64,000 nucleotides of DNA from Caulobacter segnis ATCC 21756 (lineage in GTDB: Bacteria > Pseudomonadota > Alphaproteobacteria > Caulobacterales > Caulobacteraceae): positions 3,038,001 to 3,102,000 of the forward strand of contig NC_014100.1 in the NCBI RefSeq assembly GCF_000092285.1. The letters run 5' to 3'. Positions 44,257 to 53,089 of this stretch are shown here, in pieces. Under the pieces are notes generated by a model. That model worked only from the letters and a program-made list of their open reading frames with translations, ran no database searches and was not told the DNA's origin. The position numbers were made by a program, and so were the translations under genes. Position 1 is the first letter of the stretch, and every line of letters begins with the position of its first letter.

Positions 44257-45851
44257 CTACATCCGGAAAACGCCGAAGGTCGTCTCCGGGATAGGGGCGT
44301 TGAGACTGGCCGAGATTGCAAGCCCCAGCACGTCGCGGGTTTGAGCCGGGTCAATGATCCCGTCATCCCATAGCCGCGCCGTGGCGTGATACGGGTTGCC
44401 CTCATCTTCGTAGCGCTGGCGGATCGGCGCCTTGAAGGCTTCAGCCTCTTCCGGCGTCCACTTGGCCGCGTCGCGCGGTGGACGGTGGCCAGCACGCTGG
44501 CGGCCTGCTCACCGCCCATCACCGAAATGCGGCTGTTGGGCCAGGTGAACAGGAAACGCGGGGAATAGGCCCGTCCGCACATGCCGTAGTTGCCGGCGCC
44601 GAAGCTGCCGCCGATCAGCACGGTGAACTTCGGGACCTCGGCCGAGGCGACGGCGGTGACCAGCTTGGCGCCGTCCTTGGCGATGCCGCCGGCCTCATAC
44701 TTGCCGCCGACCATGAAGCCCGAGATGTTCTGCAGGAACACCAGCGGGATCTTCCGCTTGCAGGCCAGCTCGATGAAATGCGCGCCCTTCAGCGCGCTCT
44801 CGCTGAACAGCACGCCGTTGTTGGCCAGGATCGCCACCGGCTGGCCCCAGATGCGGGCGAAGCCGCAGACCAGCGTCGTGCCGTACAGCGCCTTGAACTC
44901 GTCGAACTTGGAGCCGTCGACGATACGGGCGATGACCTCGCGCACGTCATAGGGCGCCCGGACATCGGTCGGAACGACACCGTAGAGTTCTTCGGGATCG
45001 TACAGGGGCGGCTCGGCTTCGGCGAGGACCAGCTCCTGCGGCTTGGTCGTGTTCAGGTTGGCGACGATCGCGCGGACGATCTCCAGCGCGTGCTCGTCGT
45101 TCTCGGCGACGTGGTCGACGACGCCCGAGCGGCGACCGTGGGTCTCGGCCCCACCCAGCTCCTCTGCGCTGATGACCTCGCCCGTGGCCGCCTTCACCAG
45201 CGGCGGGCCGGCCAGGAAGATGGTGCCCTGGTTGCGGACGATCACCGTCTCGTCGCTCATCGCCGGGACATAGGCGCCGCCGGCGGTGCACGAGCCCATG
45301 ACGCAGGCGATCTGCGGGACGCCCGCCGCGCTCATCCGCGCTTGGTTGAAAAAGATGCGGCCGAAGTGGTCGCGGTCTGGGAAGACCTCGGCTTGGTGCG
45401 GCAGGTTCGCCCCGCCGCTGTCGACCAGATAGACGCACGGCAGGCGGTTCTGGGCGGCGATCTCCTGGGCGCGCAGGTGCTTCTTCACCGTCATCGGGAA
45501 GTAGGCGCCGCCCTTCACCGTGGCGTCGTTGGCGACGATCATCACCTCGCGCCCCGACACCCGCCCGACGCCGCAGATGATCCCCGCCCCCGGCGCCTCG
45601 CCGCCATAGAGGTCGCAAGCGGCCAACTGGCCGATCTCCAGGAAAGGCGAGCCGGGGTCCAGCAGGCGCTCCACCCGCTTCCGGGGCAGCAGCTTGCCAC
45701 GCGAGGCGTGACGCTCGCGGGCGCCCTCCGGACCGCCCAGCGCCGCCTCGGCGACCTTGGCGCGCAGCTCGGCGACCAGGGCGCGATTGTGCGCGGCGTT
45801 GCGGGCGAAGGCGTCGCTGGACGCGTCGATAACGGAGTTCAACTTCGGCAT
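44257..45851 (-). pseudogene. mccB: Methylcrotonyl-CoA carboxylase beta subunit, frameshifted near the 3' end
   Basis: The carboxyltransferase subunit reads normally from ATG 45851 to about 44480: [70 protein letters not shown] and [15 protein letters not shown]. At 44471-44480 the frame slips (one base missing or two extra). The remaining ~74 codons lie in another frame: [20 protein letters not shown], then [20 protein letters not shown], ending [10 protein letters not shown] with TAG at 44257-44259. The native frame runs on as Arg-rich junk to 44235. It is either a sequencing error or a true mutation of a leucine-catabolic gene. Confidence 0.85.
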
Positions 45852-46052
45852 GACCGACGCTTAGCCTTTTCCACCCATCCCCGGAAGTCGGAGTTTTTTG
45901 GACCCCAAAGCCGAAGATTCAGGGCCAAAACCGTTCTTAGTCATTTTATCTTAGAGAGCAATGATTGCGCCCGAAGCCGCGCTTGGGGTCAAGCCTGCCG
46001 ATCAGCGCGAGGCCGTTTACAGCTTCGCCCCGGGCGCTCTACCGTCCGCGCC

Positions 46053-47819
46053 GTGGAAACGCCCCTGCCTGATGACTCGGCCCTAGCGCGCCTTTTCGCC
46101 CGCGAGCGGCGAAAAGGAACGGCGGCGTGGTTTTCGCTGCCCGGCGGCGCCACCCTGTTCGAGCCTGGCGAACCGGCCGATCAGCTCTACTTCCTGAAGA
46201 CCGGACGCCTCGGCGCTTTCCGCCGCGAGGATGGTCAGGAGCCGCAGTTCCTGGGCTTGATCCGCCCCGGCGAACCAGCCGGCGAGATGGCGATGATCGG
46301 CGACACCGCCCATTCGGCCAGCATGGTCGCGCTGCGCGACAGCGAGATGCTGGCCATGCCGCGCGATATCTTCTTCGAGGCGGCCGAGGAGGACCCCAGC
46401 GTCCTGCTGGAGCTGTCGCGGCTGATGATCCATCGGGCGCGGCAGGCGCGAAACCAGCCGGCGGTCGGCGATCCCTCGGTGTTCGGCTTCATCGCCGTCG
46501 AGCCCGGCGCGCCGATCCGTCCGGTCGTGGAGCGGCTGAGCCGCTGCATCGAGAACCTGGGCTATACGGTCACGGTTGAGGGCGGCGAAGCCCTGCTGGC
46601 GCCGACCGAGTGGTTCGGCAATGTCGAGCACGCTCACGACTTCGTCCTCTATGTCGCCGAGGCCGACGAGACCGCTTGGAAGCACGTGGTCGGCCGTCAG
46701 GTCGACCGTCTGTTCCGGGTGGGACGCGGCGATCGCCCGCCGCCGACGGTCATCCCCAGCTATGCCTCGGGTCCGCTGCAGGCCCAGCGCCTGGTCGACC
46801 TGATCCTGCTGCAATCGGCCAGCCTCGATCGGCCGCACGGCTCCGAAGCCTGGGTGGCCGCAACCCAGCCCGCCCGCCTTTTCCATCTGCGCGAGAACGG
46901 CGTGGCCGACCTGCAGCGCCTGGCCCGAGTCATGACCGGTCAGTCGGTGGGGCTGGTGCTCTCCGGCGGCGGCGCGCGCGCCTACGCCCACATCGGCGCC
47001 ATCCAGGCCATGCGGGAGCGGGCCATACCGATCGACTTCGTCGGCGGCGCCTCGATGGGCGCGATCATCGCCGCGGGTCTGGCCATGGGCTGGGACGACG
47101 GCGAGATGGAGGCGCGGATCAAAAAGGCCTTCGTCGATTCCAGCCCCCTGGACGACATCGCCTTCCCGATGATCGCCATGACCCGCGGCGAAAAGGTCAA
47201 GGCCAGGCTGGAAGAGCACTTCAGCGGCGTCGAGATCAGCGATCTTTGGCTGCCGTTCTTCTGCGTCTCGTCGAACCTGACTTCGGGCGCCTATCAGCTG
47301 CATCGCACCGGCGAGCTGCAGGCGGCGCTGCGGGCTTCGATCGCCCTGCCCGGCGTCATGCCGCCCGCCACCGACCATGGCTCGGTGCTGGTGGATGGCG
47401 CGGTGATGAAGAACTTCCCCGCCGACGTGATGCGCGCCCTACAGCCTGGGCCGATCGTCGGCGTCGACGTCACGCGCGGTCGCAGCATCACGCCCGAAGA
47501 CCTGGTCACGCCGCCGTCGCTCTGGAGCTGGATCGCCTCGGGCGAGTGGCGGCGGGGCCCGCCGATCGTGGCCCTGCTGATGCGGGCGGCTACGGTCACG
47601 TCCGGCCGCGACATCACCGCGGCCCGCGAGGCCACAGACGTCCTGATCACGCCCAAGCTGGAAGGGGTCGACATCCGCGACTGGCGGGCCTTCGAACCCG
47701 CCGTGAAGGCCGGACACGTCGCCGCCGGCTTCGCGCTCGACACTCTGCGCCAGCCCGTCACGACGCTTCGCCGCCGCCTCAGTCTGCGCGAACGGCAGGC
47801 CGCCTCGAGTCGTCCTTAG
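46053..47819 (+). CDS. NTE-type patatin phospholipase with cyclic-nucleotide-binding domain
   Basis: 588 aa. A cNMP-binding domain (GATLFEPGEPADQLYFLKTG, then GEMAMIGDTAHSASMVALRD) covers about residues 20-140. A linker domain follows to about 290. The patatin domain holds the oxyanion loop VLSGGGARAYAHIG, the nucleophile GGASMGAII and the DGAVMKNFP aspartate. This is the architecture of neuropathy-target-esterase-like lysophospholipases. GTG 46053 begins the protein; the long upstream frame overlaps mccB. It splits the liu-type cluster and is transcribed in the opposite direction. Confidence 0.86.
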   Translation: METPLPDDSALARLFARERRKGTAAWFSLPGGATLFEPGEPADQLYFLKTGRLGAFRREDGQEPQFLGLIRPGEPAGEMAMIGDTAHSASMVALRDSEMLAMPRDIFFEAAEEDPSVLLELSRLMIHRARQARNQPAVGDPSVFGFIAVEPGAPIRPVVERLSRCIENLGYTVTVEGGEALLAPTEWFGNVEHAHDFVLYVAEADETAWKHVVGRQVDRLFRVGRGDRPPPTVIPSYASGPLQAQRLVDLILLQSASLDRPHGSEAWVAATQPARLFHLRENGVADLQRLARVMTGQSVGLVLSGGGARAYAHIGAIQAMRERAIPIDFVGGASMGAIIAAGLAMGWDDGEMEARIKKAFVDSSPLDDIAFPMIAMTRGEKVKARLEEHFSGVEISDLWLPFFCVSSNLTSGAYQLHRTGELQAALRASIALPGVMPPATDHGSVLVDGAVMKNFPADVMRALQPGPIVGVDVTRGRSITPEDLVTPPSLWSWIASGEWRRGPPIVALLMRAATVTSGRDITAAREATDVLITPKLEGVDIRDWRAFEPAVKAGHVAAGFALDTLRQPVTTLRRRLSLRERQAASSRP

Positions 47820-48015
47820 CTGCGGCCTCTTCGGCCCTCGACTCTGGACGCGCAGTTATAGATGGCCGAGCGCCCGCTCCTATACCTACCGCATGCGACA
47901 ATCAGACACCGTGCAACTTCGCGGTTTGTGAAGAATTCTTCTCATAGGCGAAGATTCGTCATATGGTTTAGTCAGGTCTCCGGCAGAGGGGCCCCAGGGA
48001 AGGATTTCACGCGGA
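47820..48015 (+). promoter_or_regulatory. AT-rich intergenic region with palindrome
   Basis: A low-GC segment containing the perfect palindrome GAAGAATTCTTC (47930-47941), followed by AAGATTCGTCATATGGTTTAG. It probably carries a promoter for the small + strand unit at 48016-48416; I cannot pick the -10 with confidence. Confidence 0.35.
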
Positions 48016-48165
48016 ATGGCCACGCAAATTCATCTGGCGCCCGGTGGCGCCCCGGTCCCGACTCCGAGCATCCGGCGGATCAGCTTCGATCGCCCTCTGG
48101 CGGTCGGCGCCGCCATGGCGATGTGGGTCCTGATCCTGATCGGTCTCCGTCTGCTGACGCTCTGA
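48016..48165 (+). CDS. 49-residue single-TM small protein
   Basis: MATQIHLAPGGAPVPTPSIR followed by RISFDRPLAVG and a transmembrane helix AAMAMWVLILIGLRLLTL. Composition and single C-terminal helix suit a real small membrane protein. The ribosome-binding site (CGCGGA) is weak. It lies 95 nt upstream of the 22-codon ORF and before a shared terminator. Confidence 0.5.
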   Translation: MATQIHLAPGGAPVPTPSIRRISFDRPLAVGAAMAMWVLILIGLRLLTL

Positions 48166-48244
48166 CCGCGACCTCGCGTCGCGCACGCGCCCTCTTCCCA
48201 TCGCGGCAAGAAGGCCCATATCCTCCCTGTGTTGTTCAACTACT

Positions 48245-48261
48245 GAAAGGAGGTGATCCAG
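48245..48261 (+). promoter_or_regulatory. Extended Shine-Dalgarno mirroring the 16S rRNA 3' tail
   Basis: GAAAGGAGGTGATCCAG is complementary to the 16S rRNA 3' end (CTGGATCACCTCCTTTC) over about 17 nt. The GGAGG core sits 7 nt before GTG 48261. Ordinary genes in this window pair over 4-7 nt. Confidence 0.8.
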
Positions 48262-48329
48262 TGTCTCATTGTCTCCAACCGCGGTCGCAAGTCGTGACCT
48301 GGAGCCTGAAGAGCGAGGTCTCCGCCTGA
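48261..48329 (+). CDS. 22-residue ORF with extended Shine-Dalgarno
   Basis: GTG start; the peptide reads (M)SHCLQPRSQVVTWSLKSEV followed by SA, 22 residues. The site before it is the strongest ribosome-binding site in the window. A terminator lies 57 nt downstream, and no + strand gene follows for 4.7 kb, so it is not a classic leader peptide. It could be a small protein, a toxin-like peptide, or a decoy ribosome-binding RNA. I do not recognise the family. Confidence 0.6.
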   Translation: MSHCLQPRSQVVTWSLKSEVSA

Positions 48330-48386
48330 AGCGTTGAGCGCCGAAGGTTTCATGTCACGCGCTGCGCAAGCGGCTACGACGATGGA

Positions 48387-48416
48387 AGGGCCGTCCCGAT
48401 CGGGGCGGCCCTTTTT
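48387..48416 (+). terminator. Intrinsic terminator of the small + strand unit
   Basis: An 11-bp stem AGGGCCGTCCC/GGGGCGGCCCT (one G-T pair) with loop GATC and a T-run on the + strand (48412-48416). On the minus strand no T-run follows, so it belongs to the + strand unit, not to ivd. Confidence 0.88.
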
Positions 48417-48427
48417 CATGGCCTGTA

Positions 48428-49585
48428 TCAGGCGCCGATCAGCTCGCGACCGATCAGGAAGCGGCGGATTTCATTGGTGCCGGCGCCGATATCGTAGAGC
48501 TTGGCGTCGCGCAGCAGCCGCTCGACCGGCCATTCCTTGGTGTAGCCGGCGCCGCCCAGGGCCTGAATCGCTTCCAGCGACACCTTCACGGCGTTCTCGC
48601 TGGCCATCAGGATCGCGCCGGCCGCGTCGAAACGCGTGGTCTTTCCAGCGTCGCAAGCCCGCGCCACGGCGTAGACATAGGCCCGAGCCGAGCTCAGGGC
48701 CACATACATGTCGGCGACCTTGCCCTGCATCAGCTGGAAGCCGCCGATCGGTTGGCCGAACTGCTTGCGGTCGCGCACATACGGCAGGACGATGTCGAGG
48801 CAGGCCTGCATGATGCCCAGCGGCCCCGCCGCCAGCACCGCGCGCTCGTAGTCGAGGCCGCTCATCAGCACCCCGACGCCGCCGCCGACCGGGCCCATGA
48901 CGTTGTCTTCCGGGATCTCGCAGTCCTCGAACACCAGCTCGGCGGTGTCCGAGCCGCGCATGCCCATCTTGTCCAGCTTCTTGGAGACGCTGAAGCCCTT
49001 CATCCCCTTCTCGACGAGGAAGGCGGTGATGCCGCGGGTCCCCTCCCCGGTCTTGGCGTAGACCACCAGGGTGTCGGCGTGAGGGGCGTTGGTGATCCAG
49101 AACTTCGTGCCGTTCAGGACATAACGGTCGCCGCGCTGCTCGGCGCGCAGCTTCATCGACACGACGTCGGAGCCCGCGCCGGCCTCGCTCATCGCAAGCG
49201 AGCCGACGTGCTCGCCGCTGATCAGCTTGGGCAGATAGCGGCGCTTCTGCTCGGGGGTGCCCCAGCGACGGATCTGGTTGACGCAGAGGTTCGAGTGCGC
49301 GCCGTACGACAGGCCCACCGAGGCCGAAGCGCGGGAGACCTCCTCCATCGCCACCACGTGCTCGAGATAGCCCAGGCCCAGGCCGCCAAACTCCTCCTCG
49401 ACCGTGATGCCGTGCAGGCCGAGGTCACCCATCGGGACCCACAGCGACCGCGGGAAGGTGTTGGTTTCGTCGATCTCGGCGGCCAGCGGCGCGATGCGGT
49501 CGGCGGCGAAGCGGGCGGTCGTCTCGCGGATCGCGTCGGCGGTCTCGCCCAGCGCGAAGTCCATCGTGGGTGCGAAATTCGTCAT
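48428..49585 (-). CDS. ivd: Isovaleryl-CoA dehydrogenase
   Basis: 385 aa, acyl-CoA dehydrogenase family. [40 protein letters not shown] and [20 protein letters not shown] form the substrate and FAD sites; the catalytic Glu is in [20 protein letters not shown], the isovaleryl-type position. [16 protein letters not shown] closes it. ATG 49585 has GGGAGGA upstream. It opens the leucine route continued by mccB, the hydratase and mccA. Confidence 0.93.
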   Translation of the reverse strand: MTNFAPTMDFALGETADAIRETTARFAADRIAPLAAEIDETNTFPRSLWVPMGDLGLHGITVEEEFGGLGLGYLEHVVAMEEVSRASASVGLSYGAHSNLCVNQIRRWGTPEQKRRYLPKLISGEHVGSLAMSEAGAGSDVVSMKLRAEQRGDRYVLNGTKFWITNAPHADTLVVYAKTGEGTRGITAFLVEKGMKGFSVSKKLDKMGMRGSDTAELVFEDCEIPEDNVMGPVGGGVGVLMSGLDYERAVLAAGPLGIMQACLDIVLPYVRDRKQFGQPIGGFQLMQGKVADMYVALSSARAYVYAVARACDAGKTTRFDAAGAILMASENAVKVSLEAIQALGGAGYTKEWPVERLLRDAKLYDIGAGTNEIRRFLIGRELIGA

Positions 49586-49604
49586 GATAGTCCTCCCATA
49601 GCAC

Positions 49605-49639
49605 GAACGCCCGCGGATCAACGAGACCCGCGGGCGTTC
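49605..49639. terminator. 12-bp hairpin between lysozyme gene and ivd
   Basis: GAACGCCCGCGG (49605-49616) pairs with CCGCGGGCGTTC (49628-49639). It lies 20 nt before the ivd start. It may end the lysozyme transcript, or act in the ivd leader. No strong T-run follows on either strand. Confidence 0.5.
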
Positions 49640-49670
49640 TTGCTCAGCTTCCCCAGAGTAAGGGAAGTTC

Positions 49671-50912
49671 TTATTCGCCCGCCCTGTCCGGCCCCGCCAG
49701 TCGGCGCAACAGAAGATACGCCGAAACCACGAAGCAGATGGCGCCGATCATGCTCGCGCCATAGCCGAACAGCCTGACCTGATCACCGGCCCCGGCCGCG
49801 ACGGTCAGGATCCACAGGACGCCGCCGCCGAACAGCGCAAGGCCCAGCAGTCCGAGGACGATCAGCAGGCTCGCATTGCTCGAACGCGCCGCCTTCCGAC
49901 GACCGCCGGCGATTTCGGCCGCGGGCGAAAGCTCGGTTGCGGCGCTGGTCGAGAAGCCGTCGAGATTGAAGGCCGACCCACCGTCCGCCGACGGGCTGAA
50001 CAGCGTCGGCTCATTGGCGACGGGACCCGGCGCGAAAGCCTCCACGGTCGCCGGCTTGTCAGGAGCCTGAGGCGACGGGCGGAAGGGCGTCAGCTCGACC
50101 GGCATGTCCGGGAACAGGACGGGCCCCGGCGCGGCGCCGGCGGCCTTCCCGGTTTGGGGCGCGGGCGGCTCTGGCAGGCCAAGGTCCGGCTGCGCCTTGC
50201 TGGGCGGCGTTTCCGCCTCGGCGAGGATGGCCTCGAGCCGCGCGCTGACGGCGGCGGCCGACTGCTCGGTCGCGGTCGGCCTGTCCTCTTCCGGGACAAC
50301 GATGCTGAACGGCAGGTCGCCTTCGCGGTGGGCGACGACGCGGTCGCCGTCGGTGCGGGTGCTGACCGTCGCCGGCGTCTGCTTCGGGATCGCGTTGCTG
50401 GCGTCGTAGTCGATCTTCGGCCGCAACACGGGACTGGGCGCGGGCACCCACTCGCCGTTCGCCGGCGTCAGGAACAGGGTCTTTTCAGCCGAACGGCGAC
50501 GAACCAGGGCGTCGATGACGATGCGTTCGCCCTCGAAGTCGGCCTTGCGCCACATCTCCATGGCGCAGGCGGCCTGCAGCAGCGAACCTTCGTTGATCCG
50601 GCGCAGCACGCCCGAGCGCACGAAGTTCTCGATCCCGATGTTGAAGGCGAAGCAGACCAGGGCGTCGAATTGGTTCTGGGTCAGCGGCGTGTAGGTGTGT
50701 TCGTTGACCGAATGGGCCACCGAGATCAGGTCATAGAGCAGCAGCGCCTCGGCGTCCTTTTCCGAGACAGTCGCGCCCGGGCGCGCGGTCAGCGTGTGGC
50801 CATAGCCGATCGTCCAGCGTCCATCGGGAAGCTGGGCGGACGTCTGACGGTAGCCCTCGAATCTCTTGATGAGATCGACGGCGGCGCGGGAGACCTGATG
50901 ACGCGGTTTCAT
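49671..50912 (-). CDS. GH24 lysozyme with C-terminal membrane segments
   Basis: 413 aa. The lysozyme domain occupies about residues 1-150: [15 protein letters not shown] with catalytic Glu19, [20 protein letters not shown], and [18 protein letters not shown] long Pro/Ala linker follows, and two transmembrane helices sit at the C-terminus ([22 protein letters not shown] and [17 protein letters not shown]). No signal peptide is visible, so topology is unclear. It is a chromosomal peptidoglycan hydrolase rather than part of a prophage: no phage genes surround it. Confidence 0.82.
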   Translation of the reverse strand: MKPRHQVSRAAVDLIKRFEGYRQTSAQLPDGRWTIGYGHTLTARPGATVSEKDAEALLLYDLISVAHSVNEHTYTPLTQNQFDALVCFAFNIGIENFVRSGVLRRINEGSLLQAACAMEMWRKADFEGERIVIDALVRRRSAEKTLFLTPANGEWVPAPSPVLRPKIDYDASNAIPKQTPATVSTRTDGDRVVAHREGDLPFSIVVPEEDRPTATEQSAAAVSARLEAILAEAETPPSKAQPDLGLPEPPAPQTGKAAGAAPGPVLFPDMPVELTPFRPSPQAPDKPATVEAFAPGPVANEPTLFSPSADGGSAFNLDGFSTSAATELSPAAEIAGGRRKAARSSNASLLIVLGLLGLALFGGGVLWILTVAAGAGDQVRLFGYGASMIGAICFVVSAYLLLRRLAGPDRAGE

Positions 50913-50995
50913 CGCCTAGTTTGACCCAAATTGAGACAGACGCGGGTGCGCTCGCCTGTCCCGGCGCAAGGTCCGCGCCAGTTTGGCCGGATTCC

Positions 50996-52450
50996 TCAGT
51001 GCAAAAGCAGGGACGCGATCAGCAGTACCGCGAAGAACCCCGTGAAGTCCGTCAGGAAGGTGACGAAGATCGACGAGGACACCGCAGGGTCGCGCCCCAT
51101 CTTCTCCAGCGCTAGCGGCATCAGGATGCCGCCGACCGCTGCGGTGAAGATGTTGGCCACCAGCGCCGCCCCGACGATGATCGCCAGCTTGTCGTGGTGA
51201 TCCGCAGGCCCGAAGAACAGATAGGTCGCCGTTCCCATCACCACAGCAAGACACAGGCCATTGACCAGGCCGACCAGCAGCTCGCGCAGGATGATCCGGC
51301 GGGCGTTGGCCGTGGTCAGCTCCTTGCTGGCCAGGGCGCGCACGGCGACGGCCAGGGTCTGGGTGCCGGCGTTGCCGCCCAGGGACGAGACGATCGGCAT
51401 CAGGATGGCCAGGGCCACCAGTTGAGCGATCTCGGCCTGGAAGATGGCGACGCCGCTGACCGCCAGGGTCGCGGTGGCCAGGTTCAGCATCAGCCACGGC
51501 AGGCGCGATTTGACGATCTCGACCACCGAGGCGTCGCGACCGGCGTCGGACACGCCGGCCAGGGCCAGGATGTCTTCCTGGGCCTCGTCGCGAATGACCT
51601 CGACGATGTCGTCGACGGTGATCTGGCCGACCAGGCGACCGCCCGGCTCGATCACCGGGGCGCTGATCAGGTGGTATTTGTCGAAGATGTAGGCGACCTC
51701 TTCCTGGTCCATGTCGACCGGGATTTCGGTGACGGCCTCCATCAGCTCGGCCAGCGGCGTCTCGCGCCGGCTGCGCAGAAGGATGCTGATCGGGATGGCG
51801 CCGACGGGCTTGAAGGTCGGATCGACCACATAGACGTCGAAGAACAGTTCGGGCAGCGTCTCGCCCGCCTCGCGGACGTGGTCGATCGTCTGGCCGACCG
51901 TCCAGAACTCCGGCGCGGCCAGGAACTCGCGCTGCATCAGGCGGCCGGCCGTCTCGTCCTCGTAGGACAGGGTGGTCTCGATCGCGGCGCGGTCGGTTTC
52001 GCCCATGGCGGCCAACACCTGGAAGCGCTTGGTGTCGTCCAGGTCATCGATGACGTCGGCGGCGTCGTCGGTGTCCAGTTCCTCCAGCGCGCGGGCCAGG
52101 GTCACGGACGGCGTGGCTTCCAGGACCTCCTCGCGGATGTTGTCCTCGAGCTCGGAGATGATCTCGCCCAGCGCCTCGGGATCCAGCAGCGGGATGATCT
52201 GCTCCCGATAATCGGCGGTCAGGAAGCCCATCAGGTCGGCGACGTCGGCCGGGTCCAGTGCGCCCACCAGCTCACGCAGACGCTTGGAATCACCGCTGTC
52301 GGCGGCGTCCACCACCATCTCGACATATTCGGGATTGAGGGCGTAGTCCTCGCCAAGGGCCAGGTCTTCCAGCTCCTCGGGCGTCTCGGATTTGGCCAGC
52401 GGAATGTCGTCCAGCACGTCGTCGGTCAGTTCGGCGGTGTCCCGGGTCAT
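50996..52450 (-). CDS. mgtE: Magnesium transporter MgtE
   Basis: 484 aa. An N domain of HEAT-like repeats (LVGALDPADVADLMGFLTAD) and paired CBS domains (DMDQEEVAYIFDKYHLISAP, GQITVDDIVEVIRDEAQEDI) precede about five transmembrane helices with the pore motif MPIVSSLGGNAGTQTLAVAV. It conducts Mg2+ into the cell and is gated by cytosolic Mg2+. Confidence 0.95.
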   Translation of the reverse strand: MTRDTAELTDDVLDDIPLAKSETPEELEDLALGEDYALNPEYVEMVVDAADSGDSKRLRELVGALDPADVADLMGFLTADYREQIIPLLDPEALGEIISELEDNIREEVLEATPSVTLARALEELDTDDAADVIDDLDDTKRFQVLAAMGETDRAAIETTLSYEDETAGRLMQREFLAAPEFWTVGQTIDHVREAGETLPELFFDVYVVDPTFKPVGAIPISILLRSRRETPLAELMEAVTEIPVDMDQEEVAYIFDKYHLISAPVIEPGGRLVGQITVDDIVEVIRDEAQEDILALAGVSDAGRDASVVEIVKSRLPWLMLNLATATLAVSGVAIFQAEIAQLVALAILMPIVSSLGGNAGTQTLAVAVRALASKELTTANARRIILRELLVGLVNGLCLAVVMGTATYLFFGPADHHDKLAIIVGAALVANIFTAAVGGILMPLALEKMGRDPAVSSSIFVTFLTDFTGFFAVLLIASLLLH

Positions 52451-52597
52451 GGGGGCCTCCTGAGCTCTTAGAGCGCGTGGGTTCGTGCTGCTTGGTCCGA
52501 TGAAGCGACCCCGAGGCGAAATCAGGGCCAGAAACGATTAGAGCGCCCCTTGCGAGTCGGAAACCGATTTCGCCGGAGCGCCCTATTCAAGTTCACC

Positions 52598-52682
52598 TGG
52601 TGCGGTCGAGAAGACTCGAACTTCCACATCTTGCGATACAGCGACCTCAACGCTGCGCGTCTACCAATTCCGCCACGACCGC
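52598..52682 (-). tRNA. tRNA-Leu (anticodon GAG)
   Basis: Reads GCGGTCGTGGCGGAATTGG from 52682, with an anticodon stem CAGCG/CGCTG around loop TTGAGGT. The long variable arm (TGTATCGCAAGATGTG), T-arm GGAAGTTCGAGTCTTC and the 7-bp acceptor GCGGTCG/CGACCGC with encoded ACCA fit class II tRNA-Leu. Confidence 0.96.
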
Positions 52683-52731
52683 TCGTGGTGAGGGGCGGCA
52701 CGTAGCAAACTGAATCGGCTTTGGGAAGTCG

Positions 52732-52754
52732 GAAGTTCGAGTATGTCGAACTTC
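52732..52754. repeat. Hairpin resembling the tRNA T-arm
   Basis: GAAGTTCGA-GTATG-TCGAACTTC is a perfect 9-bp hairpin between fliN-type and tRNA-Leu genes. It shares GGAAGTTCGAGT with the tRNA T-arm sequence but lies on the other strand. It may be a processing or termination signal. Confidence 0.4.
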
Positions 52755-52767
52755 TCTGTGCGACGAA

Positions 52768-53043
52768 TTACGCCCCGCCCGCCATGTAGTCGTAGACGTC
52801 GGCCGCGCGGGTCACCTGGATGGCGATGCGGTCGTCGCTGATCTGGATTTCGCCGCGGGCGATCGGGTGGTTGTTGGCCAGGATCCAGACCTCGTCGTTG
52901 GTCTTGGCGTCCAGCGGGATCACCGCGCCACGGCCCATGCGCAGCAGTTGCTGCATCGGCAGGATCGAGCGGCCCAAAAGGACGGAGATCTCGACATTGA
53001 CGGCGTTGACCTGGGTCACGAAGTAAGGCCCCTGAACTGACAC
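52768..53043 (-). CDS. fliN: FliN/SpoA-type flagellar motor switch protein
   Basis: 91 aa. NAVNVEISVLLGRSILPMQQ, then LLRMGRGAVIPLDAKTNDEV and GEIQISDDRIAIQVT form a SpoA (FliN) domain. It would sit in the C-ring of the flagellar switch or an equivalent export apparatus. The start is GTG 53043. Its site next to lipB and a tRNA is outside a flagellar cluster, so a second FliN-type paralogue is possible. Confidence 0.8.
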   Translation of the reverse strand: MSVQGPYFVTQVNAVNVEISVLLGRSILPMQQLLRMGRGAVIPLDAKTNDEVWILANNHPIARGEIQISDDRIAIQVTRAADVYDYMAGGA

Positions 53044-53089
53044 GCGACCAACCGGGTCGCCGCGTCCAAGATTGCAAGATTAGGGCCGT

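Noticed and set aside
44478..46052. Upstream extension of the patatin frame
   Set aside because: It runs antisense through mccB; the cNMP domain begins just after GTG 46053.
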